Below are positions 8,663 to 17,389 of a stretch of 64,000 nucleotides of DNA, in pieces. Numbering within the stretch: the stretch's first letter is position 1; every line of letters starts with the position of its first letter. The notes beneath the pieces were generated by a model that had not been told where the DNA came from, ran no database searches, and saw only the letters and a program-made list of their open reading frames with translations. The stretch comes from Bacteroidota bacterium (GTDB lineage Bacteria > Bacteroidota > Bacteroidia > Chitinophagales > Chitinophagaceae). The stretch lies in the NCBI GenBank assembly GCA_029573235.1, contig JAKQGX010000008.1, positions 1-64,000 of the forward strand, in the 5' to 3' direction. Made by a program: the position numbers and the translations under genes.

Positions 8663-9871
8663 ATGGTGACAATAGGGTTGATAAGAGAGGAGAAAGTACC
8701 AAAAGACGTTCGTGTAGCACTCACGCCAGAGCAGTGCAAGATGGTTCAAGAAAAATATGGTGTGAGAATATTGGTAGAATCATCTCCTGATAGATGTTTT
8801 GCAGATACACTTTACGAAGATGCCGGTATGGAAGTAGTGAAAGATTTATCCCCTTGCGATATTATTCTTGGAATTAAAGAAGTGCCTATTGATAAGTTGA
8901 TTGCCGGAAAAACTTATTTGTTTTTTTCTCACACCAAGAAAAAGCAACCTTACAATCAGAAGTTGATGCATGCTTTGATTGCAAAGAAAGTCCGAATGAT
9001 CGATTATGAAGCGCTTACCCATTCGGATGGTCAGCGTATTCTTGGGTTTGGCTTCTTTGCCGGTATTGTAGGAGCTCATAACGGATTGCTCACGTATGGA
9101 AAGAAATATGACTTATATTCTTTAAAGCCGGCGCACGAATGCAGCGACCTCAATGAACTGACCAACCAATACCAACATATTCATATACCCCCTATAAAAA
9201 TAGCTGTTACGGGGTCGGGTAGAGTAGCCTCCGGCATAGTAGATATGATGGATCGTGCTGATATCGAATATGTAGAGCCGGAAGATTTTTTAAATAGCCG
9301 TTTTGACTATCCAGTATATACACATCTCAAGGGTAGCTCGCTGTACCGTAGAAAAGATAATGGTACGTATTTGCGGAATGATTTTCATGAAAACCCTACA
9401 GATTATGAGTGCCTGTTTGAGAATTACTTTCCAGTGGCAGACATACTGATGAATGGCATTTACTGGGATACGAACATTGCCCGATTGTTTGAAAAAGCAG
9501 ATATTCAAAAAGAAAACTTCAATACCAATGTGGTTGCTGATATTACCTGCGATGTAGATGGTTCTGTGCCGATCAATATAGGTGCTAGCAGCATTGCTAT
9601 TCCTGTATATGGTATTGATAAAAAGAACCTCAATAAAACACAACCTTATCAAAATACGACCTCTGTAGTAGATGTAATGGCTGTTGATAATTTGCCGAAT
9701 GAATTGCCCAAAGATGCCTCCTTTCATTTCGGACAGCATTTAGAGAAATTTGTATTATCGGAGTTGTTGTTGAAGGAGCACAGCGATATTTTAGACCGCG
9801 CTACGATTTGCCAAAACGGGAAACTCACCCCACCTTTTGAGTACTTAAGTGATTACGCATATCCCTTGTAG
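8663..9871 (+). CDS. Saccharopine dehydrogenase-like / AlaDH-PNT family NAD(P) oxidoreductase
   Basis: The 402-residue protein has an alanine-dehydrogenase/PNT-type N-terminal domain: GLIREEKVPKDVRVALTPEQ, and FFSHTKKKQPYNQ as in lysine-forming saccharopine dehydrogenases. A Rossmann segment IAVTGSGRVASGI (about 180-192) and the later DITCDVDGSVP follow. The best match is the LYS1-type saccharopine dehydrogenase (NAD+, L-lysine-forming). In Bacteroidota the physiological reaction is not settled, and it could serve lysine breakdown or another amino acid. It is monocistronic, with its own promoter at 8614-8642 and divergent from hscB. Confidence 0.75.
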   Translation: MVTIGLIREEKVPKDVRVALTPEQCKMVQEKYGVRILVESSPDRCFADTLYEDAGMEVVKDLSPCDIILGIKEVPIDKLIAGKTYLFFSHTKKKQPYNQKLMHALIAKKVRMIDYEALTHSDGQRILGFGFFAGIVGAHNGLLTYGKKYDLYSLKPAHECSDLNELTNQYQHIHIPPIKIAVTGSGRVASGIVDMMDRADIEYVEPEDFLNSRFDYPVYTHLKGSSLYRRKDNGTYLRNDFHENPTDYECLFENYFPVADILMNGIYWDTNIARLFEKADIQKENFNTNVVADITCDVDGSVPINIGASSIAIPVYGIDKKNLNKTQPYQNTTSVVDVMAVDNLPNELPKDASFHFGQHLEKFVLSELLLKEHSDILDRATICQNGKLTPPFEYLSDYAYPL

Positions 9872-9931
9872 TTTTTGCGTTGTGATTGTGCAGCTTGGTT
9901 CATGAATGTGCTATGGGTACTTATTTCTTAG

Positions 9932-10213
9932 CTATCGTACCACCATATCTTTTACTACAATTTCTTGAAAATGCTCGTTCACACGAGCGATTAATTGTTG
10001 TTTGCTAAGTTGCAACTCATGTTTCAGTGCTGCTACATCAGTCGTGATGGTGAGGACTTGATGGCTCAAGAAGACCGTGCGAGTATATTTTGCAATCGTT
10101 TTGCCTACTATCTGCTCCCACTCTTGCTGCAATCGAAGCTCATGCACTTTATGCTTCCATTTGCTTTTTTCAATAAGCAGGTTTAGTGCCTCGCCAACGC
10201 TATACTGTGCCAT
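9932..10213 (-). CDS. DUF721/DciA-like protein
   Basis: The 93-residue protein has the DUF721 pattern, including WEQIVGKTIAKYT and the following VLTITTDVAALKHELQLSKQQLIARVNE stretch, whose second half is typical of the family (LxxELxxxKxxLLxxIN). DciA members of DUF721 load the replicative helicase. Short Bacteroidota members are usually left unassigned, so the role is inferred. It starts 7 nt after the stop of the XRE gene, so the two form one transcript. Confidence 0.75.
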   Translation of the reverse strand: MAQYSVGEALNLLIEKSKWKHKVHELRLQQEWEQIVGKTIAKYTRTVFLSHQVLTITTDVAALKHELQLSKQQLIARVNEHFQEIVVKDMVVR

Positions 10214-10220
10214 CGTTTAT

Positions 10221-10502
10221 TTATTCTATAGTGAATGATATTTTTTTCTCTAAGCCTACTTCTACTATCCGAAACAACGTAGAAAGCTGTACATCGCACT
10301 TCCCATTTTCTATACGTGAGATGTACGACTTTTTGGTACCTAATTTTCTGGCAAGATCCTCCTGTGTTAATCCGTTCTCCTTACGAATATCTTTAATGGC
10401 ACTACATAGCGTGTGCAACCATGCTTGGCTTTCAAAGTTATTTCTTTTGGCGGTGCCGGGCTTTCCGTAGGTTGTATCTAAAAGCTCTTCAAAGGTTTTC
10501 AT
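10221..10502 (-). CDS. XRE-family HTH regulator (HigA-like, no toxin partner)
   Basis: The 93-residue protein has a Cro/C1-type helix-turn-helix at about 36-85 (IRKENGLTQEDLARKLG, KKSYISRIENGK). The N-terminal MKTFEELLD... arm resembles HigA-type antitoxins. No HigB-like toxin lies next to it. The upstream 250 nt has no coding sequence, and the downstream gene is DUF721. It is probably a small transcription regulator or an orphan antitoxin. Confidence 0.8.
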   Translation of the reverse strand: MKTFEELLDTTYGKPGTAKRNNFESQAWLHTLCSAIKDIRKENGLTQEDLARKLGTKKSYISRIENGKCDVQLSTLFRIVEVGLEKKISFTIE

Positions 10503-10557
10503 GAAAGGTACAATAGCGGGTCAAAATGAGGTATTAAGCCTGTATTTTTTTGAAGAA

Positions 10558-10588
10558 CAAAGATAGGACATCCATCTCCTATATTAAA
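10558..10588 (-). promoter_or_regulatory. Promoter for the XRE-DUF721 operon
   Basis: Read on the minus strand, TTTA (10588-10585) is followed after 19 nt by TATCTTTG (10565-10558), a full match to TAnnTTTG. The XRE start codon is about 55 nt further on. Confidence 0.5.
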
Positions 10589-10732
10589 CATTACTTGAAA
10601 ATACCAAAGGGATAAAGCTTAAAAGAAGGTTAGTGAAGCCATTAGTGAAGCAGGTATTATTCACTCACAAAACGTATGAATAGGAAGTAAAAAAGCTTTT
10701 TTCAAAGAAGGATAATAATTAGTAATAATCAT

Positions 10733-10740
10733 TATTTTTG
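10733..10740 (+). promoter_or_regulatory. Candidate -7 box for infC
   Basis: TATTTTTG matches TAnnTTTG and lies 21 nt before the infC ATG. No clear TTTG lies at the expected -33 distance. Confidence 0.4.
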
Positions 10741-10761
10741 CGCCTAATTTAATAATCATTA

Positions 10762-11319
10762 ATGCAAAAAAGACCGAAAGGTAAACCACAGTTTAGACCA
10801 AGGGTAAAAGAAAGGGAGCACAATATCAATGAAGATATCACTGCTCCGGAAATACGTTTAATAAAGGAAGGTGAAGAGCCAGCCATAGTCAGGACTTCGG
10901 AGGCCTTAGCACTGGCTAAGAGTATGGAAGTGGACTTGGTAGAGATATCTCCCAATGCAACACCGCCCGTTTGCCGCCTGATTGACTACAATAAGTTTCT
11001 TTACGAAAAGAAGAAAAAGGAAAAAGAACAGAAGGCCAAATCAAAGCAATCTGAAATCAAGGAAATTCGATTTACACCTAATACGGATGACCATGATTTT
11101 GATTTTAAATCAAAACATGCTGAAAAGTTTTTGCAAGATGGCGATAAAGTAAAATGTTACGTACAATTTAAAGGACGTGCCATCATGTTTCAGGAACGGG
11201 GTGAATTGTTGCTATTGAAATTTGCAGAACGTTTAGCAGAAGTAGGTAGCTTAGAGTCTATGCCTAAAATGGAAGGGCGTAGAATGATAGCGATCTTTAC
11301 ACCGAAGAAGAAAAAATAA
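10762..11319 (+). CDS. infC: Translation initiation factor IF-3
   Basis: The 185-residue protein contains the IF-3 N domain (INEDITAPEIRLI, SPNATPPVCRLIDYNKF), the basic linker helix (YEKKKKEKEQKAKSKQ) and the C domain (FTPNTDDHDFDFKSKHAEKF, MFQERG). It binds the 30S subunit and checks initiator tRNA. It uses ATG, unlike the AUU start of E. coli infC. The usual neighbours thrS upstream and rpmI-rplT downstream are absent. A strong terminator follows 120 nt later. Confidence 0.97.
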   Translation: MQKRPKGKPQFRPRVKEREHNINEDITAPEIRLIKEGEEPAIVRTSEALALAKSMEVDLVEISPNATPPVCRLIDYNKFLYEKKKKEKEQKAKSKQSEIKEIRFTPNTDDHDFDFKSKHAEKFLQDGDKVKCYVQFKGRAIMFQERGELLLLKFAERLAEVGSLESMPKMEGRRMIAIFTPKKKK

Positions 11320-11439
11320 CAATTGGGAAACTGTTTATCTATAAAAATTAAAAAGGTTGATTTTTTTTGAAATAATATTTTTCATTTACTAACTTTTTTT
11401 ACTTTTACATCAGTTTTCATAGTGATAGGGTTTATAGGG

Positions 11440-11468
11440 GCCGGTCTGTTCTCAGACCGGCTTTTTTT
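11440..11468 (+). terminator. Rho-independent terminator downstream of infC
   Basis: A perfect 9-bp GC-rich stem GCCGGTCTG/CAGACCGGC (11440-11448 with 11453-11461) closes a TTCT loop and is followed by seven T residues. Confidence 0.9.
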
Positions 11469-11604
11469 ATAGGTTCAAAAACCTATTTTTACACAGTTAT
11501 TATTGTATAGCATTACCATTTCATCGAATAGTTTGCTTTTTATGCAGCGACAGTACAATTTATTGGAATGGTATTTTGTATATATCATGGCTAATACCAA
11601 CTTC

Positions 11605-12687
11605 ATGAAAAAAAACTTCCTTTTTGCTTTAATTTTTTGTTTCTGTTTTATCCAATCTGCAATTGCTCAACCGTTGTCTGCGTATGTCAACCTACAAAAT
11701 CAAGTAATGGTTTGGGATAATGGTATGGTGCGCAAAATAGACTATTTGCCTCCATTAGAGATGCGTACCGGCAGAATAGCCATTCCATATATCGATAATT
11801 CTCGCTCGTTTAAGATATACTACAACGGTGGTGTACGACCCATTAATGCAGGATTTACCAGAGAGTTTAAAGTGACTGACAACTTAATCACCTACATGAA
11901 TGCCTCCTCTTTAAATGTGTTTGATAAAGGTGTGACAAAAAATTTGAGTACACTAGTAGAAACCTATTACGTTGGGGACAGCGTTGTGTTGTTTTATGAT
12001 GGACTGCGAAGAGAGTATAAAGCCTATTACAATGGTGGCTTGTATCCTATTGAAAACTTCTTAGCCGGCAATGCTATTGATGCCGTAAAAACCTCAGACA
12101 ATATCATTGCTTATACAAATTATGCCAACCAGTTCCGCATCTTTTATCATGGGCAAATCATATCTCAGGAGGCATATTCTGTTAACAGTTTTGACGTGGG
12201 AAGAAACACTGTTGCATATGTTGATATCAACCGCACATTCAAAATCTTTCATAACGGGAAGACTAGCACTGTAGAGGATTTCCCACCGGAGAGTTATATG
12301 GTAGGCGACAATGTAGTAGCGTATATTTCTAACGATGGTTATTTCAAAGTTTTCTATAATGATGATGTAAAAGTAATAGGTTTTATGCGCCCCCAATACA
12401 AGGTAAAGGATAATGTGGTTGCCTATCAAGACATCAGCGGATACTTTCGTGCCTACTACAAAGGAGATATCACCAACTTAGAAAGTTATTATCCCGAAAG
12501 CTACGAGATGCAATACAACTCAATAGCCTATGTTAACAGAGCTGGCATGCTTCGCTTGTTTTCGGAAGGAGAAGTATATGATGTTACCAATGCCATCACC
12601 GAAAGCTGGGAACTCAGCTACGATGTTATTAAATATCGAATTGGCAGTAGCTTGTATAAAATATTTTACAAAGGAGAAGAATATTAA
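11605..12687 (+). CDS. Secreted protein made of about nine ~35-residue YxxYNG-type repeats
   Basis: The start at 11605 gives a clean signal peptide (MKKNFLFALIF... ending SAIAQ). An in-frame ATG at 11544 or 11587 would put extra residues in front. The mature 335-residue region is a tandem array with period about 34-40. Each unit reads roughly aromatic-Y or V-V-A-Y, then D/N, then F-K-x-F/Y-Y-N-G, then P-x-S-Y-x-V-x-D-N, for example VVAYISNDGYFKVFYNDDVK and VVAYQDISGYFRAYYKGDIT. I recognise no named family. The periodic aromatic beta-strand pattern suggests a beta-propeller or solenoid. It is flanked by the infC terminator and prmA, and seems to be transcribed alone or with prmA, whose start is 40 nt after its stop. 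Confidence 0.8.
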   Translation: MKKNFLFALIFCFCFIQSAIAQPLSAYVNLQNQVMVWDNGMVRKIDYLPPLEMRTGRIAIPYIDNSRSFKIYYNGGVRPINAGFTREFKVTDNLITYMNASSLNVFDKGVTKNLSTLVETYYVGDSVVLFYDGLRREYKAYYNGGLYPIENFLAGNAIDAVKTSDNIIAYTNYANQFRIFYHGQIISQEAYSVNSFDVGRNTVAYVDINRTFKIFHNGKTSTVEDFPPESYMVGDNVVAYISNDGYFKVFYNDDVKVIGFMRPQYKVKDNVVAYQDISGYFRAYYKGDITNLESYYPESYEMQYNSIAYVNRAGMLRLFSEGEVYDVTNAITESWELSYDVIKYRIGSSLYKIFYKGEEY

Positions 12688-12727
12688 TGGCACAACCTTC
12701 ATCACGAAGTATAACCGATATTATTAG

Positions 12728-13540
12728 ATGTACCGATTAATTACTATTGCCACCCCAAGCGAATCATACGATACCCTCATTGCTTTTTTAACAGATATTG
12801 GCTACGAAGGTTTTGAAGAAACGCCCGATGCACTGTTGGCTTATATCACCGAGGAGCATTTTTCTGAAGAGGAGCTGCAGCAAGTATTATCTCCTTTGGG
12901 ATTAAATGCTACTCAATCTTCCATTGCTTTAAAAAACTGGAATGAAGAATGGGAAAGAAACTTCCAACCGGTAGTTGTAGATGGATTTTGTACGGTGCGT
13001 GCTGACTTTCATGAACCGAATCTGACTACTCCCCTCGAGATTATCATTACTCCCAAAATGTCATTTGGTACAGGGCATCATGCTACTACCCAATTGATGA
13101 TAGAAGCCATGCGAAACATGGATATGAAGCAACAAAAAGTGCTTGATTTTGGGACGGGCACCGGCATTCTTGGCATCCTGGCTTCCAAGATGGGGGCTGC
13201 AGAAATTGTAGGGGTTGAAACCGAAGAATGGTCTTGCGAAAATGCAGAAGACAATGCGGCTCGTAATGGTATTACAAACTTCAGCGTGTTGCAGGGTTCT
13301 ATTGAAGTACTGGACAACCATAGCCGGTATGATATTTTACTCGCTAATATCAATCGACACATCCTATTGCAATACATGACTGCCATGTATGACCACCTAC
13401 AAAAGGGTGGACGAATGCTGCTGAGCGGTATTCTTATCGAAGACCAAGATATCATTACCCAATCGGCTACAGACGCAGGGTTTCACTTTGAAGATGCTCA
13501 ATCAAAGGATAATTGGATGATGATCTGCTTTAGCAAATAA
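12728..13540 (+). CDS. prmA: Ribosomal protein L11 methyltransferase
   Basis: The 270-residue protein has the PrmA N-terminal substrate-binding domain (FEETPDALLAYI, NWNEEWERNFQPVVV). The SAM domain follows with SFGTGHHATTQLM, motif I LDFGTGTGILGILASKMGA, VGVETEEWSCENA, and catalytic-region LLANINRHIL. It trimethylates L11 of the large ribosomal subunit. The assignment is firm. Confidence 0.93.
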   Translation: MYRLITIATPSESYDTLIAFLTDIGYEGFEETPDALLAYITEEHFSEEELQQVLSPLGLNATQSSIALKNWNEEWERNFQPVVVDGFCTVRADFHEPNLTTPLEIIITPKMSFGTGHHATTQLMIEAMRNMDMKQQKVLDFGTGTGILGILASKMGAAEIVGVETEEWSCENAEDNAARNGITNFSVLQGSIEVLDNHSRYDILLANINRHILLQYMTAMYDHLQKGGRMLLSGILIEDQDIITQSATDAGFHFEDAQSKDNWMMICFSK

Positions 13541-13634
13541 TCATTATAACATTAGCTGGTGCTTCCTCCGGAATGTTGAAACATCGATGCAACAATGCTT
13601 TCTTAACATCCAATCAACTGAAAAGGAAATAAAC

Positions 13635-14333
13635 ATGCCTACAAAAAATATTATTGTTAGCGGTGCCGCAGGTAATCTGGGAAAAGCTGTAGTGTCTCAA
13701 TTTTTACAACAAGGATGGAAAGTTGTTGGGTTGGTGCATCACCGTTCTACTACACAAGAAATGCATCCCAAAGATTATCAAGAATGGGAGGTAGATTTGC
13801 TAAACGCTAATGCTACTACTCAAACTGTTCAAGCTATCATAAGTCAACTGGGTACTATTGATGCAGCCGTATTAACTGCTGGAGGTTTTACAATGGGTAC
13901 CATTGCCACTACATCGCTTCTGGATATTCAGCAGCAGCTCCAACTCAATTTCGAAACGGCCTATAATGTTGCAAAACCGGTCTTTGCACAAATGCAATTA
14001 CAACAAAGCGGAACATTGTTTTTCATAGGCTCTTTAGCAGGTATGAATACCCAAAATGGAAACGGTGTAACGGCGTATAGTCTTTCCAAATCTTTGCTGT
14101 TTCAACTGGCAAATATTATCCAAGCAGAAGCTGCTGGATCTGCTATAAAAGCACATGTTGTAGTGCCGAGTATTATAGACACACCACAAAACAGAGCAGT
14201 GATGCCGGATGCCGACTTTAGCCAGTGGGAAACACCGCTGCAAATCGCTACAGTCATTGCCCAGTATGCCAATGGCAATTGCACTGACACCAATTCGATT
14301 ATTATCATTCGTGATAGATTATTGCGTCAATAG
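13635..14333 (+). CDS. Short-chain dehydrogenase/reductase
   Basis: From the ATG at 13635, which has an AAGGA ten nucleotides upstream, the protein is 232 residues. It shows the cofactor motif VSGAAGNLGKAVV, a variant of the classical TGxxxGxG. The NNAG-like segment is replaced by LTAGGF. The catalytic tyrosine lies in TAYSLSKSL with Lys four residues later. Ser in FFIGSLAG is the usual third member. The substrate is unknown. An earlier in-frame ATG at 13587 is less likely because the SDR fold begins right after 13635. Confidence 0.85.
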   Translation: MPTKNIIVSGAAGNLGKAVVSQFLQQGWKVVGLVHHRSTTQEMHPKDYQEWEVDLLNANATTQTVQAIISQLGTIDAAVLTAGGFTMGTIATTSLLDIQQQLQLNFETAYNVAKPVFAQMQLQQSGTLFFIGSLAGMNTQNGNGVTAYSLSKSLLFQLANIIQAEAAGSAIKAHVVVPSIIDTPQNRAVMPDADFSQWETPLQIATVIAQYANGNCTDTNSIIIIRDRLLRQ

Positions 14334-14396
14334 CCGGCATAGTAATGTATGATCGCCACACGTTTGCACTTATTTCGTAACTTGTGTTATTCATTA

Positions 14397-14469
14397 GCGG
14401 AAGTAGCTCAGTTGGTAGAGCATCAGCTTCCCAAGCTGAGGGTCGCGGGTTCGAGTCTCGTCTTCCGCT
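14397..14469 (+). tRNA. tRNA-Gly (anticodon CCC)
   Basis: The 73-nt gene has acceptor arm GCGGAAG/CTTCCGC, D-arm GCTC...GAGC, and anticodon stem TCAGC/GCTGA around TTCCCAA (anticodon CCC). The T-arm carries TTCGAGT. The discriminator base is T, normal for bacterial tRNA-Gly. CCA is not encoded. It reads GGG codons. Confidence 0.95.
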
Positions 14470-14581
14470 CCTGTATTGCGACATACTAATTTTTAAGCCA
14501 TACAGAAAAAAACGTTAGGGCACCTTTTATTTTGGCACTGCAAAGAGGTTGCCAACTATTATTTATAAATATTTTATTTGC

Positions 14582-15151
14582 ATGACTTTGAAAAAGAATC
14601 TGTTTTTTGCCTTGCTGCTCTTGTTATCCTTTAGCAGTTGTGATTTAAAAGAAAGAGAAGAAAACCTGAAAGCAAAAGAGGCAGCACTAGCTCTTCGAGA
14701 GCAGCAACTATCCTTGCGCGAGCAAGATATAGCCATGCGTGAAGAACAGTTGCGAAAACTACAGGAGAAAGATAGCCTTCAACATGTGCAAGACAGTGTG
14801 GGAGTGTATAACGAGCTATTAGTGGGCAATTGGAATGTGAAGATGCAATGTACCGAAACGAACTGTACCGGTTCTGCTATTGGCGATGTGAAGTCTGAGC
14901 AATGGACAATTGCATATGAAAATAATCAAGTTGTGGCAACTGCATTTACCAAAAAAACATTATCACGTGTGTACAACGGATTCTACACGGGTAGTCAGTT
15001 GAAAATATCTTTTACAGATACTGCTTCTGCCATAGAAATGTTGGTAGAGCTAACGCCAGAAGAAAAAGATGCAAAAAAGATGAAAGGCACCCGCGCCATC
15101 ATAAAGCCTAATTGTAAGATTGTATATAGCATCGAAGCCAATAAATCATAG
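14582..15151 (+). CDS. Small lipoprotein with heptad coiled coil
   Basis: From the ATG at 14582 the 189-residue product has a lipoprotein signal (LLLLSFSSC, Cys17). A long coiled-coil segment follows (about 20-60) with repeated L-x-LREQ(Q/D) heptads. The C-terminal beta-rich domain of about 110 residues (GNWNVKMQCTETNCTGSAIGD...) resembles a lipocalin-like strand pattern, but I cannot name it. The two cysteines in CTETNC could form a disulfide. It precedes the antiporter gene by 35 nt and may be co-transcribed. Function unknown. Confidence 0.75.
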   Translation: MTLKKNLFFALLLLLSFSSCDLKEREENLKAKEAALALREQQLSLREQDIAMREEQLRKLQEKDSLQHVQDSVGVYNELLVGNWNVKMQCTETNCTGSAIGDVKSEQWTIAYENNQVVATAFTKKTLSRVYNGFYTGSQLKISFTDTASAIEMLVELTPEEKDAKKMKGTRAIIKPNCKIVYSIEANKS

Positions 15152-15186
15152 GAAGGAATCAAGTTATAACACACAACATTTGGATC

Positions 15187-17355
15187 ATGGTTTTTCTCAC
15201 TGCATTAGATTTTTCACTGCCGCTCACCAATCCCGTTATTATCTTTTCGATAGTACTTTTCATTATTTTGTTTGCTCCTATTTTATTAAACAAAATAAAA
15301 GTACCTCACATCATTGGACTTATCGTTGCCGGTATTATTGTAGGTCCTTATGGGTTTAATTTATTAACTAGGGACAGCAGCATCGTTTTGTTTGGTACTG
15401 TGGGCTTGCTGTATATCATGTTTTTGGCTGGACTAGAAATAGACCTTGCCGAGTTTAAAAAGAATACAAAGAAGATACTATTTTTTGGATTGGCTACCTT
15501 CCTCTTACCCTTTGTTATCGGCACTTTAGCCAGTCATTATATTTTAGGGTACAGCTACTTATCTTCTATGTTGCTCGCCAGTATGTTTTCTACACATACC
15601 CTCGTATCCTACCCCATTGTAAGCAAATACGGAGTGGTGCGCAATAATGCCGTGACCTTAGTAGTAGGTGGTACCATGATTACGGATATATTGGCGTTAT
15701 TGATATTAGCCATTATTGCGGGTGCTACCAAAGAGAATGTGACATCTGCTTTTTGGATTCAATTAGGGCTTTCTTGTATCGCCTTTGTAGCTATCATCTT
15801 TTTTCTTTTTCCACCTTTGATTCAATGGTTTTTCAAGAAATTTGATGACAGTATCTCTCAATATATTTTTGTACTTGCTACCGTTTTTCTATCCTCCTTT
15901 TTAGCGGAAGCTGCCGGTATCGAAGCTATTATTGGTGCTTTTTTCTCGGGGCTTGTGTTGAATAAATTTATTCCCCATCAATCCGCATTGATGAATCGTA
16001 TCAACTTTGTGGGCAATGCTATTTTTATTCCTTTCTTCTTGATAGGCGTTGGTATGTTGGTGGATATTAAGGTCATCATCAAAGGTTGGGAAGCATTAAA
16101 GGTTGCGGGTGTCATCATTATTGTAGCCATACTCACCAAGTTTGTTGCTGCATGGATTACCCAAAAAGTATTTGGTATGAAAGCGCTCCAACGCAACTTG
16201 CTTTTCGGATTGAGCACGGCACATGCAGCCGCCACACTAGCCATCATCTTAGTGGGTTACAATATTATCATTGGTGAAACGGCAGCGGGTGTGCCCATTC
16301 GTTTGTTGAATGAAGATGTGTTGAATGGCACTATCCTATTAATTCTTTTCAGTTGTGCCATCAGCTCTTTTGTAGTAGAAAAAGCCGCCCGAAATATTGC
16401 CACATCCGAGGAGCAACCCGAACACAGCAGCGACAAAAAAGAAAAAATACTCGTTTCTATTTTGAATATGGAAATGGTGGCGCCCATGGTAGATCTGGCA
16501 TTGATGCTAAAGCCATCCAAACGAAAAGACCCTATCTACGCCTTGCAAGTAGTGGATGATGCCTCCGATACCAATGGACATCACAGTAGTGCTATCAATA
16601 GTAAAAAAATATTGGACAGAGCTATCATGCATGGTTCTGCAACAGAGAATACGATTATTCCTATCATTCGGTATGATGCCAATATTGCCAATGGTATCGT
16701 TTATACCATCAAAGAACAATCTATCACTGATACCTTAATTGGTTTGCACCAAAATGCTAATCAGCAAATTTTCTTTGGACCAACGGCCGAAAGGATTCTT
16801 CGTCGCAATTGGGGAAATGTCTTTGTGTATAAGCCTATGCAACCTTTTAATACACTAAAGCGCATAGTAGCCATTGTGCCGGATAAAGCTGAAACAGAGC
16901 CGGGCTTTTTACATTGGTTTAAAAAGTTGACCTCACTTGCCAAAGCTTCCGGTATGCCTTTGCATTTTTATGGCGCTGCTGCCATACTTAACGAAATACA
17001 ATTGCTCAGCATTAAGTCGCAAGCACAGGCTCCCATACATTTTACAGAATATGACAACTCAAAAGACTTTGTCATTTTTTCGAAAGAGCTGAAACCCGAT
17101 GATTTGTTGGTGGTTATTTCTGCACGAAAAAACACCAACTCTTACCAAAATTATTTAAGTTTTTTGCCGCAAGACCTCACCCGATATTGCGATGGGCATA
17201 GTTTTATTATCCTCTTTCCGGAGCAGATAGAAACCGGTATCAATATGGAAAACATCGAGCAATCGGATGGTGCCTTAATTGAAACGATAACGGATAAGAT
17301 TGGGGTGCTTAGTGAAGCCGGTAGAGTCTTGAAAAAACTCTTCAGAAAAAAATAG
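15187..17355 (+). CDS. CPA2-type cation/proton antiporter with C-terminal UspA-like region
   Basis: The 722-residue protein has about 12 membrane helices (1-400) of the Na+/H+ exchanger fold. Visible features are PHIIGLIVAGIIVGPYGFNL, LFLAGLEIDLAEFKKN, the broken-helix region TMITDILALLILAI with its Asp, and EAAGIEAIIGAFFSGLVL. The soluble C-terminal half (about 410-715) contains universal-stress-protein-like segments such as KILVSILNMEMVAPMVDLALML and RIVAIVPDKAETEPG. It probably exchanges Na+ or K+ for protons and may bind a nucleotide. It converges on the ureohydrolase at 17390, and the gap holds no obvious hairpin. Confidence 0.88.
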   Translation: MVFLTALDFSLPLTNPVIIFSIVLFIILFAPILLNKIKVPHIIGLIVAGIIVGPYGFNLLTRDSSIVLFGTVGLLYIMFLAGLEIDLAEFKKNTKKILFFGLATFLLPFVIGTLASHYILGYSYLSSMLLASMFSTHTLVSYPIVSKYGVVRNNAVTLVVGGTMITDILALLILAIIAGATKENVTSAFWIQLGLSCIAFVAIIFFLFPPLIQWFFKKFDDSISQYIFVLATVFLSSFLAEAAGIEAIIGAFFSGLVLNKFIPHQSALMNRINFVGNAIFIPFFLIGVGMLVDIKVIIKGWEALKVAGVIIIVAILTKFVAAWITQKVFGMKALQRNLLFGLSTAHAAATLAIILVGYNIIIGETAAGVPIRLLNEDVLNGTILLILFSCAISSFVVEKAARNIATSEEQPEHSSDKKEKILVSILNMEMVAPMVDLALMLKPSKRKDPIYALQVVDDASDTNGHHSSAINSKKILDRAIMHGSATENTIIPIIRYDANIANGIVYTIKEQSITDTLIGLHQNANQQIFFGPTAERILRRNWGNVFVYKPMQPFNTLKRIVAIVPDKAETEPGFLHWFKKLTSLAKASGMPLHFYGAAAILNEIQLLSIKSQAQAPIHFTEYDNSKDFVIFSKELKPDDLLVVISARKNTNSYQNYLSFLPQDLTRYCDGHSFIILFPEQIETGINMENIEQSDGALIETITDKIGVLSEAGRVLKKLFRKK

Positions 17356-17389
17356 TGTTGGCAATATACCGATAGTATGTAATGTTGGC

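Noticed and set aside
10503-10761. Toxin partner for the XRE gene
   Set aside because: The 259 nt upstream of the XRE start contain no reading frame of toxin size and hold only promoters.
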